This document shows, in pieces, positions 17,901 to 27,007 of a stretch of 64,000 nucleotides of DNA (within the stretch, counting starts at the first letter, position 1; each line of letters opens with the position of its first letter). Below the pieces are notes generated by a model that did not search any database, was not told the origin of the DNA, and saw only the letters and a program-made list of their open reading frames with translations. A program made the translations under genes and the position numbers. This DNA is from Pelomonas parva. GTDB taxonomy: Bacteria; Pseudomonadota; Gammaproteobacteria; Burkholderiales; Burkholderiaceae_C. The DNA is taken from contig NZ_JBIGHV010000003.1 in assembly GCF_043555835.1 (NCBI RefSeq), positions 496,001-560,000 of the forward strand, written 5' to 3'.

Positions 17901-20900
17901 GAGCGTCAGGCCGGTGATGTTGACCGTCTTGCCAGTCGCAGCGTGCTTGTCGCTGAAGTTGCCGGTGGAGGTCGCCACGGTCAGCGTGTCGCCGCCCACC
18001 ATGCCGGTGAAGCCGGCCGCGCCGGTGCTCAGCGTTGCCGCCGTGGTCGTGTCGTAGACCTTGTTGGCGGCCGTGATGCCGGTGATGGCCGCAATGCTGG
18101 CGGGTGTGATGTCGGCGGTCGTGCTGGCCGTGGTGCTCAGCAGGTTGTAGTTGCCCGCGTCCGTGCCGCCCAGCGTCAGGCCGGTGATGCTGACCGTCTT
18201 GCCGTTGGCGACGTTCTTGTTGGCGAATGTACCGGTCGACGTGGCCACATTGACCGTGTCGCCCGCCAGCAGGCCGGTGAAGCCGGTTGCGCCTGTGCTC
18301 AAGGTTGCGACGCTATTGCCGTCATAGACCTTGTTGACCGCCGTGATGCCGGTGATGGCCGCCATCGCCGCCTGGCCGATGTCGGCCGTGGTGGTCGCCG
18401 TCGTGCTGGCCAGCGTGTAGTTGCCGGCGTCGGCGCCGCCCAAGGTCAAGCCGGTGATGTTGACCGTCTTGCCTGTGGCGGCGTTCTTGTCGACGAAGTT
18501 GCCCGTGGAAGTCGCCACCGTCAGCGTGTCGCCGCCCACCATGCCGCTGAAGCCCGCCGCGCCCGTGCTCAGCGTCGCGGCCGTCGTCGTGTCGTAGACC
18601 TTGTTGGCGGCCGTGATGCCGGTGATGGCCGCGATGGTGGCCGGTGTGATGTCGGCCGTCGTCGATGCCGTCGTGCTGGTCAGCGTGTAGTTGCCGGCGT
18701 CCGTGCCGCCCAGCGTCAGACCGACGATGCTCACCGTCTTGCCATTGGCGACGTTCTTGTCCGCGAACGTGCCGCTGGAGGTCGCTACGGTCAACACGTC
18801 GCCCGAGACCATGCCGGTGAAGGCGGCCGAGCCGGTGCCCAGCGTGGCCGTGTTGTTGCCGTCGTAGACCTTGTTGGCGGCCGTGATGCCGGTGATGGCC
18901 GCGATGGTGGCCGGCGTGATGTCGGCCGTGGTGCTGGCGGTGGTGCTCGCCAGGTTGTAGTTGCCCGCATCCGTGCCGCCCAGCGTCAGGCCGGTGATGT
19001 TGACCGTCTTGCCATTGGCCGCGTTCTTGTCCGAGAACGTGCCCGTCGAGGTGGCCACGTTGACCGTGTCGCCGCCCAGCAGGCCGGTGAAGCCGGCCGC
19101 TCCCGTGTTCAGCGTGGCGGTGGCGTTGCCGTCGTAGACCTTGTTGGCGGCGGTGATGCCGGTGATGGCGGCCATCGTGGCCTGCGTGATGTCGGCCGTG
19201 GTGGTCGCGGTCGTGCTGGCCAGCGTGTAGTTGCCGGCGTCGGCACCGCCCAGCGACAGCCCGGTGATGTTGACCGTCTTGCCCGTGGCCGCGTTCTTGT
19301 CGACGAAGGCGCCGGTGGAGGTCGCCACGGTCAGCGTGTCACCGCCCACCATGCCGGTGAAGCCGGCCGTGCCCGTGCTCAACGTCGCCGCCGTGGTCGT
19401 GTCATAGACCTTGTTGGCGGCGGTGATGCCGGTGATGGCCGCGATGCTGGCGGGCGTGATGTCGGCGGTCGTGCTGGCCGTGGTGCTCAGCAGGTTGTAG
19501 TTGCCCGCGTCCGTGCCGCCCAGCGTCAGGCCGGTGATGCTGACCGTCTTGCCGTTGGCGACGTTCTTGTCCGCGAAGGTGCCGGTCGAGGTGGCGACGG
19601 TGACCGAGTCGCCGGCCAACAGGCCGGTGAAGCCCGCCGCGCCGGTGCTCAGCGTGGCGACGTTGGTGCCGTCGTAGACCTTGTTGGCGGCAGTGATGCC
19701 GGTGATAGCCGCCATCGTCGCCTGCGTGATGTCGGCCGTGGTCGTGGCCGTCGTCGCGGCCAGCGTGTAGTTGCCGGCGTCAGCGCCGCCCAGCGTCAGG
19801 CCGGTGATGTTGACCGTCTTGCCGATGGCGGCGTTCTTGTCGACGAAGGCGCCGGTGGAGGTCGCCACGGTCAGCGTATCGCCACCCACCATGCCGGTGA
19901 AGGCCGCCGCGCCCGTGCTCAGCGTCGCGGCCGTCGTCGTGTCGTAGACCTTGTTGGCGGCCGTGATGCCGGTGATGGCTGCGATGGTGGCCGGCGTGAT
20001 GTCAGCCGTGGTGCTGGCGGTGGTCAACGCCAGCGTGTAGTTGCCCGCGTCCGTACCGCCCAGCGACAGGCCGGCGATGCTCACCGTCTTGCCGTTGGCG
20101 ACGTTCTTGTCCGCGAACGTGCCGGTGGACGTGGCAACGTTCAGCACGTCGCCCGAGACCATGCCGGTGAACGCCGCCGAACCGGTGCCCAGCGTGGCCG
20201 TGTTGTTGCCGTCGTAGACCTTGTTGGCGGCCGTGATGCCGGTGATGGCCGCGATGCTGGCCGGCGTGATGTCGGCGATCGTGCTGGCGGTGGTGCTCGC
20301 CAGGTTGTAGTTGCCCGCATCCGTGCCGCCCAGCGTCAGGCCGGTGATGCTGACCGTCTTGCCATTGGCCGCGTTCTTGTCCGAGAACGTGCCCGTCGAG
20401 GTGGCCACGTTGACCGTGTCGCCGCCCAGCAGGCCGGTGAAGCCGGCCGCGCCGGTGTTCAGCGTGGCGGTGTTGTTGCCGTCGTAGACCTTGTTGGCCG
20501 CCGTGATGCCGGTGATGGCCGCCATCGTCGCCTGGCTGATGTCGGCCGTGGTCGTCGCGGTCGTGCTGGCCAACGTGTAGTTGCCGGCATCCGCGCCGCC
20601 GAGCGACAGCCCGGTGATGTTGACCGTCTTGCCGGTCGCGGCGTTCTTGTCGACGAAGGCGCCGGTGGAAGTCGCCACGGTCAGCACGTCACCCGTCACG
20701 ATGCCGGTGAAGCCGGCGCTGCCCGTGCTCAGCGTTGCCGCCGTGGTGGTGTCGTAGACCTTGTTCGCCGCGGTGATGCCGGTGATGCCGGCGATGGACG
20801 CGGCGTTCACCGTCAAGGTGCCGGGCGCCGCGTAGCTCAACGCATAACCCAGTGAATCCACGGCACCCGAAGCCGTCAACGTGTGCGCGCCCACGACCGG

Positions 20901-23900
20901 GTTGCCCGAGGTGGACAGCGTGCCGCCCACCGCCACGGTCGGCGCGGTGCTGAAGATCTGGCCAACCGTGTCGCCGCTCTGCACGCCGCCCAGGCTGGTG
21001 GTGGCCGCAGTGGCCGTGCCGTAGGTGCGCGTCAGGTTGTCGGCCGTGATGGTGACGGTCGGCTGCTCGCGGTAGACCGCGTTGACGCCGGTGCCAAGCG
21101 CGGCCGTGAAGTTGGTGTTGCTCTCGTCGCTGCCGTAGCGGAAGCGCCCGCTGCCGCTGCCGACCAGCGCGGTCAGGCCGGTGCTGCCGGACACGGTGCC
21201 CGAGTACAGCGTGGCGCGGCCACCGCTGCCGACGCTGACGCTCCCGCCACCGACGATGACGTTACCGCCTGCGCCCGTGCCGGCCGCCGCCGAGCTGGCC
21301 GCGTTCAGCACCACCGCGTTGCTGGCGGTGCTGGTGGTGCTAACTGACTGGTTCAGCGTCATGTCGCCCGACAGCGTGCTGATAGACACCGCGCCGCTGC
21401 GCGTGATGCCCGCGCTGTTGACCGTGCCGACGGCCAGCGCGCCGCTGTTGACCAGCGCAATGTCGCCCGAGCCGGTGGACGCTGCGACAGTGGTGATGTT
21501 GTTGCCCGCGTTCGTCAGCGTGACGGAGCCGTCTCCGACGAGCTCAAGGCCGGCGGCCGTCAGTGCCGCACTCTGCGTGACCGCGCCGGTGCTGTTCAGG
21601 CTCGCATTGCCGGCCACGGTGGTAGCGCCGATGCTGGTGGTGCCCGTGCTGGTGCTGGCCAGGCTGCTGGCCGTGCCCGACAGCGTCACGCCGTTGCCGG
21701 CGAGCGTGGTGGCGCCCGTGCCGTTCAGCGTAGCGGTCAGCGCACCGCTGGCCGTGGCGGCGGTGGTGCCGCTGCCGTTGAAGGTGATGCCTAAAGCGCC
21801 GGTCGACGACACGTTCGCGCTGCCGGTGTTGGTGACGCCCACCGCGCCGACCAGCGTGTTGCCCGCGTTCGTCAGCGTCACGGCGCCCGAGCCGGTGCTG
21901 ACGGTCGTCGCGCCGTCCACCAGCGCGGCGCCGCTCTGCGTGAGAGTCTGGTTGGTGGCCGTGACCGTGAGGCTGGCCGCCGCATTGCCGGCGCCCGACG
22001 CGCCGATGGGGCCGAGCACCGTGGCCACGGTGTTGACCAGCGTGACGTCGCCGCGCCCGGTCGAGCCGACCGCGCCGGCCAGCTGGTTGCCGGCGTCGTT
22101 CAGCGTCACGGCCGCGCCGCCCGCGTTGACGGTGGTGGTGCCGGCGACAAACGCGCTGGCGCTCTGACCGACGGCATCGTTGACCGTCGTGACCGTGAGG
22201 CTGGCCGCCGCATTGCCGCCGCCCGCCGCGCCGATCTGGCCCAGCGTCGTGGCCTGGCTGTTGGCGATCGTGACCGCGCCCGTGCCCGTCGAGCTGATCG
22301 CGCCGTTGAGCTTGTTGTTGGCGTTGTCCAGCGTCACCGCGCCCGCGCCGGCGCTGACCGTGGTCGTGCCGTCCACAAACGCCGCGCCGCCCTGCGTGAC
22401 CGCGCCGCCGTCGGTGCTGACTGCCAGGCTGCTCGCGCGGCTGCCGCTGCTGCCGATCTGGCCCAGCGTGGTGGCACCGTTGTTGAACAGCGTGACCGCG
22501 CCGGTGCCGATGGTCGTGATGGCGCCCATGAACTGGTTGCCGGCGTGGCTGGCCGTGATGGCGCCGCCGGTGTCGGTGCGCAGCGAGGTGGCGCCGGCGA
22601 CAACCGCCGCGCCGCTCTGCGTGATGCTGCCGTTGCTGTTGCGCACGGTCAGGCTGGCGGCGCCATTGCCCGGCGCGCCGATGGCGCCCAGCGTGGTGCT
22701 GACCGCATTGCGCAGCGTCACCGCGCCGGTGCCGGTGGAGCTGACCGCGCCGGCCAGCTGGTTGCCGGTGTTGGTCAGCGTCACCGTGCCCGTGCCGGCC
22801 GCCACGGTGGTGGCGCCGGTCACGTAGGAGGTGCCGCTCTGGCTGACGTTGTCGTTCGTCGTCGTGACCGACAGGCTGGCCACCGGGGCGCCGCTGGTGC
22901 CCATGGTGCCCAGGTTGGTGGCGATGTCGTTGGCGAGCGTCACCGCGCCGGAGCCGGTCGAGTTGACCGCGCCGGTCAGCTGGTTCGACGCGTTAGCAAG
23001 GCTGACGCCGCCGGAGCCGGCCGCGACGGTGGTCTCGCCGGCCACGTAGGCCGCAGCGGTCTGCGTCACGGCCGCGTTGGTGTTGATCACATCCAGGCTC
23101 GCCGCGCCGCTGCCGGCCGAGCCGATGGCGCCCAGCACGGTGGCCAGCCCGTTGCGGATGGTGACCGCGCCGGTGCCCGTGGAGCTGACCGCGCCGCCGA
23201 GCTGATTGCTGGCGTTGTTCAGTGCCACCTCGCCAGTGCCGGCGTTGACCGTGGTGGTGCCGGCGACGGTCGCCGCGCCGACCTGCGAGAACGCGCCGTT
23301 GTTGGTCGTCGCGGTCAGCGAGCCGCCCACCGTCAGGCCGGCCAGCGTCACATCGCCCTTGGCGACGGCGGCGAGGTTGCCGGCCTGGCCGGTGTCGATG
23401 GTCGAGCCGACGGCCATCGAGACTTCGCTGTTCACCGTGCCCGGCGAGCCGCCGCCCAGCACGGTGCCGGCGTGCAGGTTGACGTTCAGCGAGCGGTCGG
23501 CACCGCCGGAACTGATGGAGCCGCCCGCCTGGAAGTTGATGCTGCCCTGGGCCGCCAAGGTCAGCGTGGCCGACTGCGCGCTGGCCAGCGCGGTGGTGAT
23601 GGCGCCGGTCACCGTGATGTCGCCGACGCCCGTGTTGGTGCCCGCGTTGTTCGTCATCACGACGACGTTGGAGCCGTTCGTCAGCGCCGCCGCCAGCGAG
23701 GCGGTGCTGAGGAAGGCGTCGTCGTCGGTGGTGTTGAAGCTGCCGCCGACATTGCTGTCGGCGACCGCGCCGATGGTCAGGTCGTTCGGGTCCAGCAGCC
23801 AGGTGCCGCCCTTGCCCTTGGCGGCGCTGACATCGGCCACGCCGGTGCGCACATTCAGCACACGCTTGCCCGAGGTCTCGATGAGGCCGCCATTGCCGCC

Positions 23901-25097
23901 CAGCGCGCCGCCGCGCGCGGCGATGCCGCCGTCGAAGCGGGTGCGGTCGTCGGACCAGACGATCACCGTGCCGCCATCGCCCAGCCGCGTGGCGCTGGCG
24001 TCGATGCTGGCGCCAGCGGCGACCTTCGTCGTGGTGGCGTTCCAGAGGTCGCCCACGCCTTGGTAGTTGCCGCCCAGGTTGATTCGGCCGCCGCCGATCG
24101 CGCCGGTGGCGCTGATGGCCGAGCCGGCCGCGATGTCGACATGGTCGGCCTCCAGCACGATGCGGCCGCCCTTGGCCACCAGGCTACTGGCCGACAGCTC
24201 GCCGCTGTTGCGGATGACACTGCCCTGCAGCGTCTGCGCGGCGCGGGCCGACATCAGGATCTGGCCGTCCGGCGCCAGCACCGCATGGCGGTTCTCGATC
24301 AGCGTGGCGATGTCGGCCGGCGTCACGCGCAGCCGGGCCAGGCTGCCGCCGTCGAACTGCAGCTCGACGGCCTCACCGGCCGCCAGCGCCACCGTGCCCG
24401 CCTGCGCGCGCACGACGCCGCTGTTGCGCACCTCGGGCGCCAGCAAGGCCACATAGCCACCGTTCGCGGTCGTGATGCTGCCCTCGTTCTCGACGGCGGC
24501 GGTGCTGCCGGCGCGCTCGAAAACCAGCCGGCCGGCCATGAAGTCGGCCAGGCCGATGCTGTTCGCGCTGGCCACAAAGGAGCCCACATCCACCTGGGCC
24601 GTCGGGCTGAAATAGACGCCGCTGGCATTGGTCAGGAAGACCTGGCCGTTGGCGCTCAGGCGGCCGAAGATCTGGCTGGGCGCGCCGCCGGTGACGCGGT
24701 TCAGCGCGACGCTGGACGCATCGGGCTGCGCGAAGCGCACGCTGGCGTTGGCGCCGATGTCGAAGCTGGTCCAGTCGAGAGCGGCACGCGCCGTGGACTG
24801 GTTGACGACCAGGTTGGCGCCGCTCTGCTGCAGGCTGGCCTGACCGGCCACGACCTGGCCGCCCTGCGGCAAGGCGTTGGCTGCGGGCGCGGCGGGGCGC
24901 GCCGCCGCGATCGTCTGCGCATACGCCCCCGACCCGCCGGCGGCCAGCGCCAGCAGCGTGACGATGGCGCGCAAGCGACGGCCGCTGCGGCCGGCCTTGC
25001 TGCGGCCGCGGGCGTGTTCGTGGACGGCGACCCAGCAACCCTGGGCGGCGCTCCAGACGAGGCGGAAGATGCGGTTCAGGCTGGCATGTTCGTGCAT
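14937..25097 (-). CDS. Giant two-partner-secretion adhesin TpsA (filamentous haemagglutinin family, YDG repeats)
   Basis: A 3386-residue exoprotein. The start at 25097 has GAGGAGG 5 bp upstream. Residues 8-33 are an extended signal peptide region (NRIFRLVWSAAQGCWVAVHE) and the signal peptide ends near AYAQ61. The TPS haemagglutination domain follows (residues 70-190, with RVTGGAPSQIFGRLSANGQV). Then comes beta-helix sequence, about seven or eight repeats of about 74 residues (21.8-23.3 kb), an MBG-like Ig domain near 21.0 kb, and 20 YDG repeats of 90 residues. The last 150 residues include a putative Ig-like end (PDWLRYDPVAMQLIATAPP). It is exported by TpsB, encoded 16 bp upstream in the same operon. 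An adhesive or biofilm role is inferred from the family. Confidence 0.93.
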   Translation of the reverse strand: MHEHASLNRIFRLVWSAAQGCWVAVHEHARGRSKAGRSGRRLRAIVTLLALAAGGSGAYAQTIAAARPAAPAANALPQGGQVVAGQASLQQSGANLVVNQSTARAALDWTSFDIGANASVRFAQPDASSVALNRVTGGAPSQIFGRLSANGQVFLTNASGVYFSPTAQVDVGSFVASANSIGLADFMAGRLVFERAGSTAAVENEGSITTANGGYVALLAPEVRNSGVVRAQAGTVALAAGEAVELQFDGGSLARLRVTPADIATLIENRHAVLAPDGQILMSARAAQTLQGSVIRNSGELSASSLVAKGGRIVLEADHVDIAAGSAISATGAIGGGRINLGGNYQGVGDLWNATTTKVAAGASIDASATRLGDGGTVIVWSDDRTRFDGGIAARGGALGGNGGLIETSGKRVLNVRTGVADVSAAKGKGGTWLLDPNDLTIGAVADSNVGGSFNTTDDDAFLSTASLAAALTNGSNVVVMTNNAGTNTGVGDITVTGAITTALASAQSATLTLAAQGSINFQAGGSISSGGADRSLNVNLHAGTVLGGGSPGTVNSEVSMAVGSTIDTGQAGNLAAVAKGDVTLAGLTVGGSLTATTNNGAFSQVGAATVAGTTTVNAGTGEVALNNASNQLGGAVSSTGTGAVTIRNGLATVLGAIGSAGSGAASLDVINTNAAVTQTAAAYVAGETTVAAGSGGVSLANASNQLTGAVNSTGSGAVTLANDIATNLGTMGTSGAPVASLSVTTTNDNVSQSGTSYVTGATTVAAGTGTVTLTNTGNQLAGAVSSTGTGAVTLRNAVSTTLGAIGAPGNGAASLTVRNSNGSITQSGAAVVAGATSLRTDTGGAITASHAGNQFMGAITTIGTGAVTLFNNGATTLGQIGSSGSRASSLAVSTDGGAVTQGGAAFVDGTTTVSAGAGAVTLDNANNKLNGAISSTGTGAVTIANSQATTLGQIGAAGGGNAAASLTVTTVNDAVGQSASAFVAGTTTVNAGGAAVTLNDAGNQLAGAVGSTGRGDVTLVNTVATVLGPIGASGAGNAAASLTVTATNQTLTQSGAALVDGATTVSTGSGAVTLTNAGNTLVGAVGVTNTGSANVSSTGALGITFNGSGTTAATASGALTATLNGTGATTLAGNGVTLSGTASSLASTSTGTTSIGATTVAGNASLNSTGAVTQSAALTAAGLELVGDGSVTLTNAGNNITTVAASTGSGDIALVNSGALAVGTVNSAGITRSGAVSISTLSGDMTLNQSVSTTSTASNAVVLNAASSAAAGTGAGGNVIVGGGSVSVGSGGRATLYSGTVSGSTGLTALVGSGSGRFRYGSDESNTNFTAALGTGVNAVYREQPTVTITADNLTRTYGTATAATTSLGGVQSGDTVGQIFSTAPTVAVGGTLSTSGNPVVGAHTLTASGAVDSLGYALSYAAPGTLTVNAASIAGITGITAANKVYDTTTAATLSTGSAGFTGIVTGDVLTVATSTGAFVDKNAATGKTVNITGLSLGGADAGNYTLASTTATTTADISQATMAAITGITAANKVYDGNNTATLNTGAAGFTGLLGGDTVNVATSTGTFSDKNAANGKTVSITGLTLGGTDAGNYNLASTTASTIADITPASIAAITGITAANKVYDGNNTATLGTGSAAFTGMVSGDVLNVATSTGTFADKNVANGKTVSIAGLSLGGTDAGNYTLALTTASTTADITPATIAAITGITAANKVYDTTTAATLSTGAAAFTGMVGGDTLTVATSTGAFVDKNAAIGKTVNITGLTLGGADAGNYTLAATTATTTADITQATMAAITGITAANKVYDGTNVATLSTGAAGFTGLLAGDSVTVATSTGTFADKNVANGKTVSITGLTLGGTDAGNYNLLSTTASTTADITPASIAAITGITAANKVYDTTTAATLSTGTAGFTGMVGGDTLTVATSTGAFVDKNAATGKTVNITGLSLGGADAGNYTLASTTATTTADITQATMAAITGITAANKVYDGNATATLNTGAAGFTGLLGGDTVNVATSTGTFSDKNAANGKTVNITGLTLGGTDAGNYNLASTTASTTADITPATIAAITGITAANKVYDGNNTATLGTGSAAFTGMVSGDVLTVATSSGTFADKNVANGKTVSIVGLTLGGTDAGNYTLTSTTASTTADITPATIAAITGITAANKVYDTTTAATLSTGAAGFSGMVGGDTLTVATSTGNFVDKNAATGKTVNITGLTLGGADAGNYTLASTTATTTADIGQAAMAAITGITAVNKVYDGNSVATLSTGATGFTGLLAGDTVNVATSTGTFANKNVANGKTVSITGLTLGGTDAGNYNLLSTTASTTADITPASIAAITGITAANKVYDTTTAATLSTGAAGFTGMVGGDTLTVATSTGNFSDKHAATGKTVNITGLTLGGADAGNYTLAATTATTTADITQATMAAITGITAANKVYDGNTVATLNTGAAGFTGLLAGDTVTVATSTGNFSDKNVANGKTVSITGLTLGGADGGNYALASTTASTTADITPASIAAITGITAANKVYDTTTAATLSTGSAGFTGMVAGDTLTVATSTGNFSDKNAATGKTVNITGLTLGGTDAGNYTLASSTATTTADISKAQLAAITSITAANKVYDGNTSAALTTSGAGFTGLLAGDVLTVAAATGTFSDKNAATGKTVNITGLALGGADAGNYLLPTGATTTTADITPATVAAITGITAANKVYDGNNTATLSTGSAAFTGMVSGDVLTVATSTGTFSDKNVANGKTVSIAGLTLGGTDAGNYTLASNTAGTTANITPASIAAITGITAANKVYDTTTTATLSTGAAGFTGMVSGDALTVATSTGNFSDKHAATGKTVNITGLTLGGADAGNYALAATTATTTADISKAAMADITGITAANKVYDGNTVATLNTGAAGFTGLLAGDTVTVATSTGNFSDKNVANGKTVSITGLTLGGADGGNYNLVSTTASTTADITPATIAAITGITAANKVYDTTTAATLSTGTAGFTGMVAGDALTVATSTGNFVDKNAATGKTVNITGLSLGGADAGNYTLASNTATTTATISKAALSAVNGITAANKVYDATTAATTNITASTLTGVLTGDAVNVAAATGTFANKNVGTAKVVTVAVTLGGADAGNYSLPASTTATADISRATLTNVTGITALNKVEDGNAVATLVTDAAVFNGKFAGDVLAVTQASGQFDNARPGANKPVAITGIAFDGVDAGNYTLADTTATTTASILGRPPVPPSTSSVPVTVAPGAPGSVSAVLNLGNEVLVAGAPSFAVSAGTAVEMTGLAVQVLREPSALRGGDYQVSVPRALAGQGFAFTLPMSLRGLIQQVAGTVRVTRPDGRPMPDWLRYDPVAMQLIATAPPADGLPLRLVIHPGNHQSAELLIDLR
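15415..20805 (-). repeat. YDG repeat array, 270-bp period with 1350-bp higher-order repeat
   Basis: Within tpsA the motif ITGITAANKVYD recurs 20 times. Nineteen copies sit exactly 270 bp apart, from 15901 to 20761, with no insertion or deletion; the last copy at 15637 is diverged. Three unit types can be told apart: A (YDTTTAATL...FTGMV), B (YDGN..ATLNTG...FTGLLAGD) and C (YDGNNTATLGTGSAAFTGMVSGD). In protein order they run ABCAB ABCAB AB ABCAB A, then two diverged units. Bases 16261-16440 and 17611-17790, 1350 bp apart, differ at one position. This points to growth by unequal crossing-over in blocks of five units. Confidence 0.92.
21810..23280 (-). repeat. Array of about seven or eight 74-residue haemagglutinin-type repeats in tpsA
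   Basis: Imperfect repeats with the protein pattern TTV.AG.G.VTL.N..NQL.GAVSSTGTGAVT followed by LG.IG..G..AASL.V and T.SGAA.V. The period is about 222-230 bp. These probably form parallel beta-helix coils of the extended adhesin stalk. They are more diverged from each other than the YDG units, so they look older. Confidence 0.8.
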
Positions 25098-25113
25098 GGT
25101 GTCCTCCTCGGGC

Positions 25114-26868
25114 TCAGAACGTTTGGCTGGCCAGCAGCCAGAAGCGGTTGCGATCCAGCGACCCATCCAGGTCGCGGCCCTGCGGGTCGGCAAGCGGGTT
25201 GTCGCCGATACGGCGCGCCCAGACCGCGCTGACTTCCGTGCCGCCCGGGCTGGCGTAGTCCACGCTCAGGCCCGCGCCCTTGAGCGAATACTTGTTGGGC
25301 GCCGTCGCCCCCAGGAAGTTCTCGTCGACATGGGCGCGGACCCGGCCCCAGTCGTAGAGGCCGGCCACTCGCCAGCCGCCGCCCAGCCGCAGCCGCAGCT
25401 CGACGTTGACCAGCTGGCCCGTGGCGCCGCCGCCCTCGCTGACCGGGTAGGCGCGCACGCCTTGCGGGCCGCCGAGATAGAAGCGCTCCGACGAGTCCAG
25501 GTTGCGGTTGGCCCACTGGCCTTGCAGCGCCACATAGGCCGACCAGTCACCCACCAGCGCCTGCTGGCGCGCCAACTGGTAGCGCAGCTTGCGGAAGCTG
25601 CCATGGGTGCGCGGGCCGGCCGCATCGAAGGCCTGGCTGGGCGAGCCGCCCAGGTCCAGCCGCCCGGACTGGGCGCCCAGGTAGCCGGTCGTGACGCCGG
25701 CGCCGCCCCAGTCGTCGAAGGCATTGGCGCTGACGCCGACGGTCCACACCTGCGAGTCGTAGACCGACACATCGGCACCGTTGGCCTTGTTGTGGAACTG
25801 CCTGCTCTCGACCCCGCCTTGCAGCAGCACGTTGAGGTCGCGCGAACGCACGAGCGGATGGCTGATGTCCAGGCCCCAGGCGCGGGACGTGCCGCGGGCC
25901 GCGAGGGCCTCGAAGTCGCTGCCGACGAGGCGATAGCGCAGCGCATTGGCGCTGAGCGCGACCCGCGTGCCCGACAGCCCGACCGGCATGGACGCGCCCA
26001 GCCGCACAAAGCTGCTGCCGCGGTTGACGCTGGCCTGGGCCAGCAAGAGGTCACCCATGCCGAGCGCGCTGTTCAACGCCATGGAGGCATTCAGGCGCGC
26101 TTCGCCGGTGGAGCGCGTGCCGGCGTTGTCCACGCCCACCTCGCCCGTCACCGTGGGGGTGTCGCGCAGGCTCAGGCGCACGGCCGTCTGGCCGGTGCTG
26201 TCACCCGGCACCAGGCTGGCGCTGGCCTGCACGCCCGGCAGGTCGCCGACCAGCAGCAGGGCGCGGTCCAGCGCCACCAGGTCCAGCGCCTGGCCGCGCT
26301 GCTGCCCCTGTTCGAGCATCGCCATGGCGCGCTCGGGTGCCAGGTGTTGCCCGCTCTGCTCCACCTGCGTGCCGCCGTAGTGCGCCTCCATGACCTGCAG
26401 CGTCACGACGCCGTTGGTGACGTCCTGCGCCGGCAGGAAGACTCGCGCCAGCCGACCCGCCGCCGTGTAGCGCTTGGCCACCAGCGCGGTGGCCTCCTGC
26501 AGCTCCTTGAAGTCCAGCGGGCGGTCGAGATAGCCCGTCACGGTGCGCTGCAACTGCGCATCGCTGAGCATCGTGTTGCCCTGGAACCTGAAGGACTTGA
26601 CCGCCACCTTGGCCCCTGAGGCCACCTGCAGCGTGGGCGGTGGCGTGGCCACCTGGGCCCCCTCGCCCGGCCGGGGCAGCACCGGCGCCTTGCGCTGGTT
26701 CTGCTGCATCAGCTGGCCGGCATCGGGCGCGGTCTGCGCGCCGGCGCTCCAGGCCGCGAGGGCCATCAGCGCGGCCACTGCGCAGGCGACAGGTCTTGGG
26801 CGTCGCTCGCCGTGACGGGAGATTCGTTGAGCCGAAAGACCATGCCTTGCTGGATGGGTGGGTCGCAC
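25114..26868 (-). CDS. TpsB-type outer-membrane transporter (ShlB/FhaC/HecB family)
   Basis: A 584-residue outer-membrane protein that secretes TpsA. The signal peptide hydrophobic core is ACAVAALMALAAWSAGAQ. A Pro-rich linker follows, then POTRA domains: VAVKSFRFQGNTMLSDAQLQ starts POTRA1 and LARVFLPAQDVTNGVVTLQV ends it. The 16-strand barrel contains the conserved loop-6 region FYLGGPQGVRAYP and ends in F, as outer-membrane proteins do. I set the start at a GTG (26866-26868) with GGGAGA upstream; an ATG at 26931 would add 21 residues before the signal peptide. It is the first gene of the tpsB-tpsA operon. Confidence 0.92.
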   Translation of the reverse strand: MRPTHPARHGLSAQRISRHGERRPRPVACAVAALMALAAWSAGAQTAPDAGQLMQQNQRKAPVLPRPGEGAQVATPPPTLQVASGAKVAVKSFRFQGNTMLSDAQLQRTVTGYLDRPLDFKELQEATALVAKRYTAAGRLARVFLPAQDVTNGVVTLQVMEAHYGGTQVEQSGQHLAPERAMAMLEQGQQRGQALDLVALDRALLLVGDLPGVQASASLVPGDSTGQTAVRLSLRDTPTVTGEVGVDNAGTRSTGEARLNASMALNSALGMGDLLLAQASVNRGSSFVRLGASMPVGLSGTRVALSANALRYRLVGSDFEALAARGTSRAWGLDISHPLVRSRDLNVLLQGGVESRQFHNKANGADVSVYDSQVWTVGVSANAFDDWGGAGVTTGYLGAQSGRLDLGGSPSQAFDAAGPRTHGSFRKLRYQLARQQALVGDWSAYVALQGQWANRNLDSSERFYLGGPQGVRAYPVSEGGGATGQLVNVELRLRLGGGWRVAGLYDWGRVRAHVDENFLGATAPNKYSLKGAGLSVDYASPGGTEVSAVWARRIGDNPLADPQGRDLDGSLDRNRFWLLASQTF

Positions 26869-26938
26869 TTGGTATCTCCCGCTGACAAACCAGTTCGCAT
26901 GCTTGCGCGCCGGCCGTGGGGTGCTTTTCACAAACTGC

Positions 26939-26953
26939 TGGAAAAGTTTTCCA
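26939..26953. promoter_or_regulatory. 15-bp palindrome in the tpsB/regulator divergent promoter region
   Basis: TGGAAAAGTTTTCCA is a perfect 7-bp inverted repeat around one central base. It sits in the AT-richest part of the 139-bp gap between tpsB and the receiver-AraC regulator gene, in an otherwise GC-rich region. It is a plausible operator for one or both genes; the binding protein is not known. Confidence 0.55.
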
Positions 26954-27007
26954 TTCTGTAAATGAGATGACTACGATCGCCCGGCTGTGCACGATTCCAC
27001 AGGAGCC

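Noticed and set aside
15415..20805. Regular short repeats suggesting a CRISPR array
   Set aside because: The repeats are 270-bp protein-coding units with no unique spacers, in one open frame.
14910..25232. Very long rightward open frames (839, 970 and 895 codons) opposite the adhesin gene
   Set aside because: They are mirror frames caused by the GC-rich, repetitive codons of tpsA; their translations are low-complexity Arg/Ala/Gly/His-rich and match no family, while the minus-strand frame has a signal peptide and known domains.
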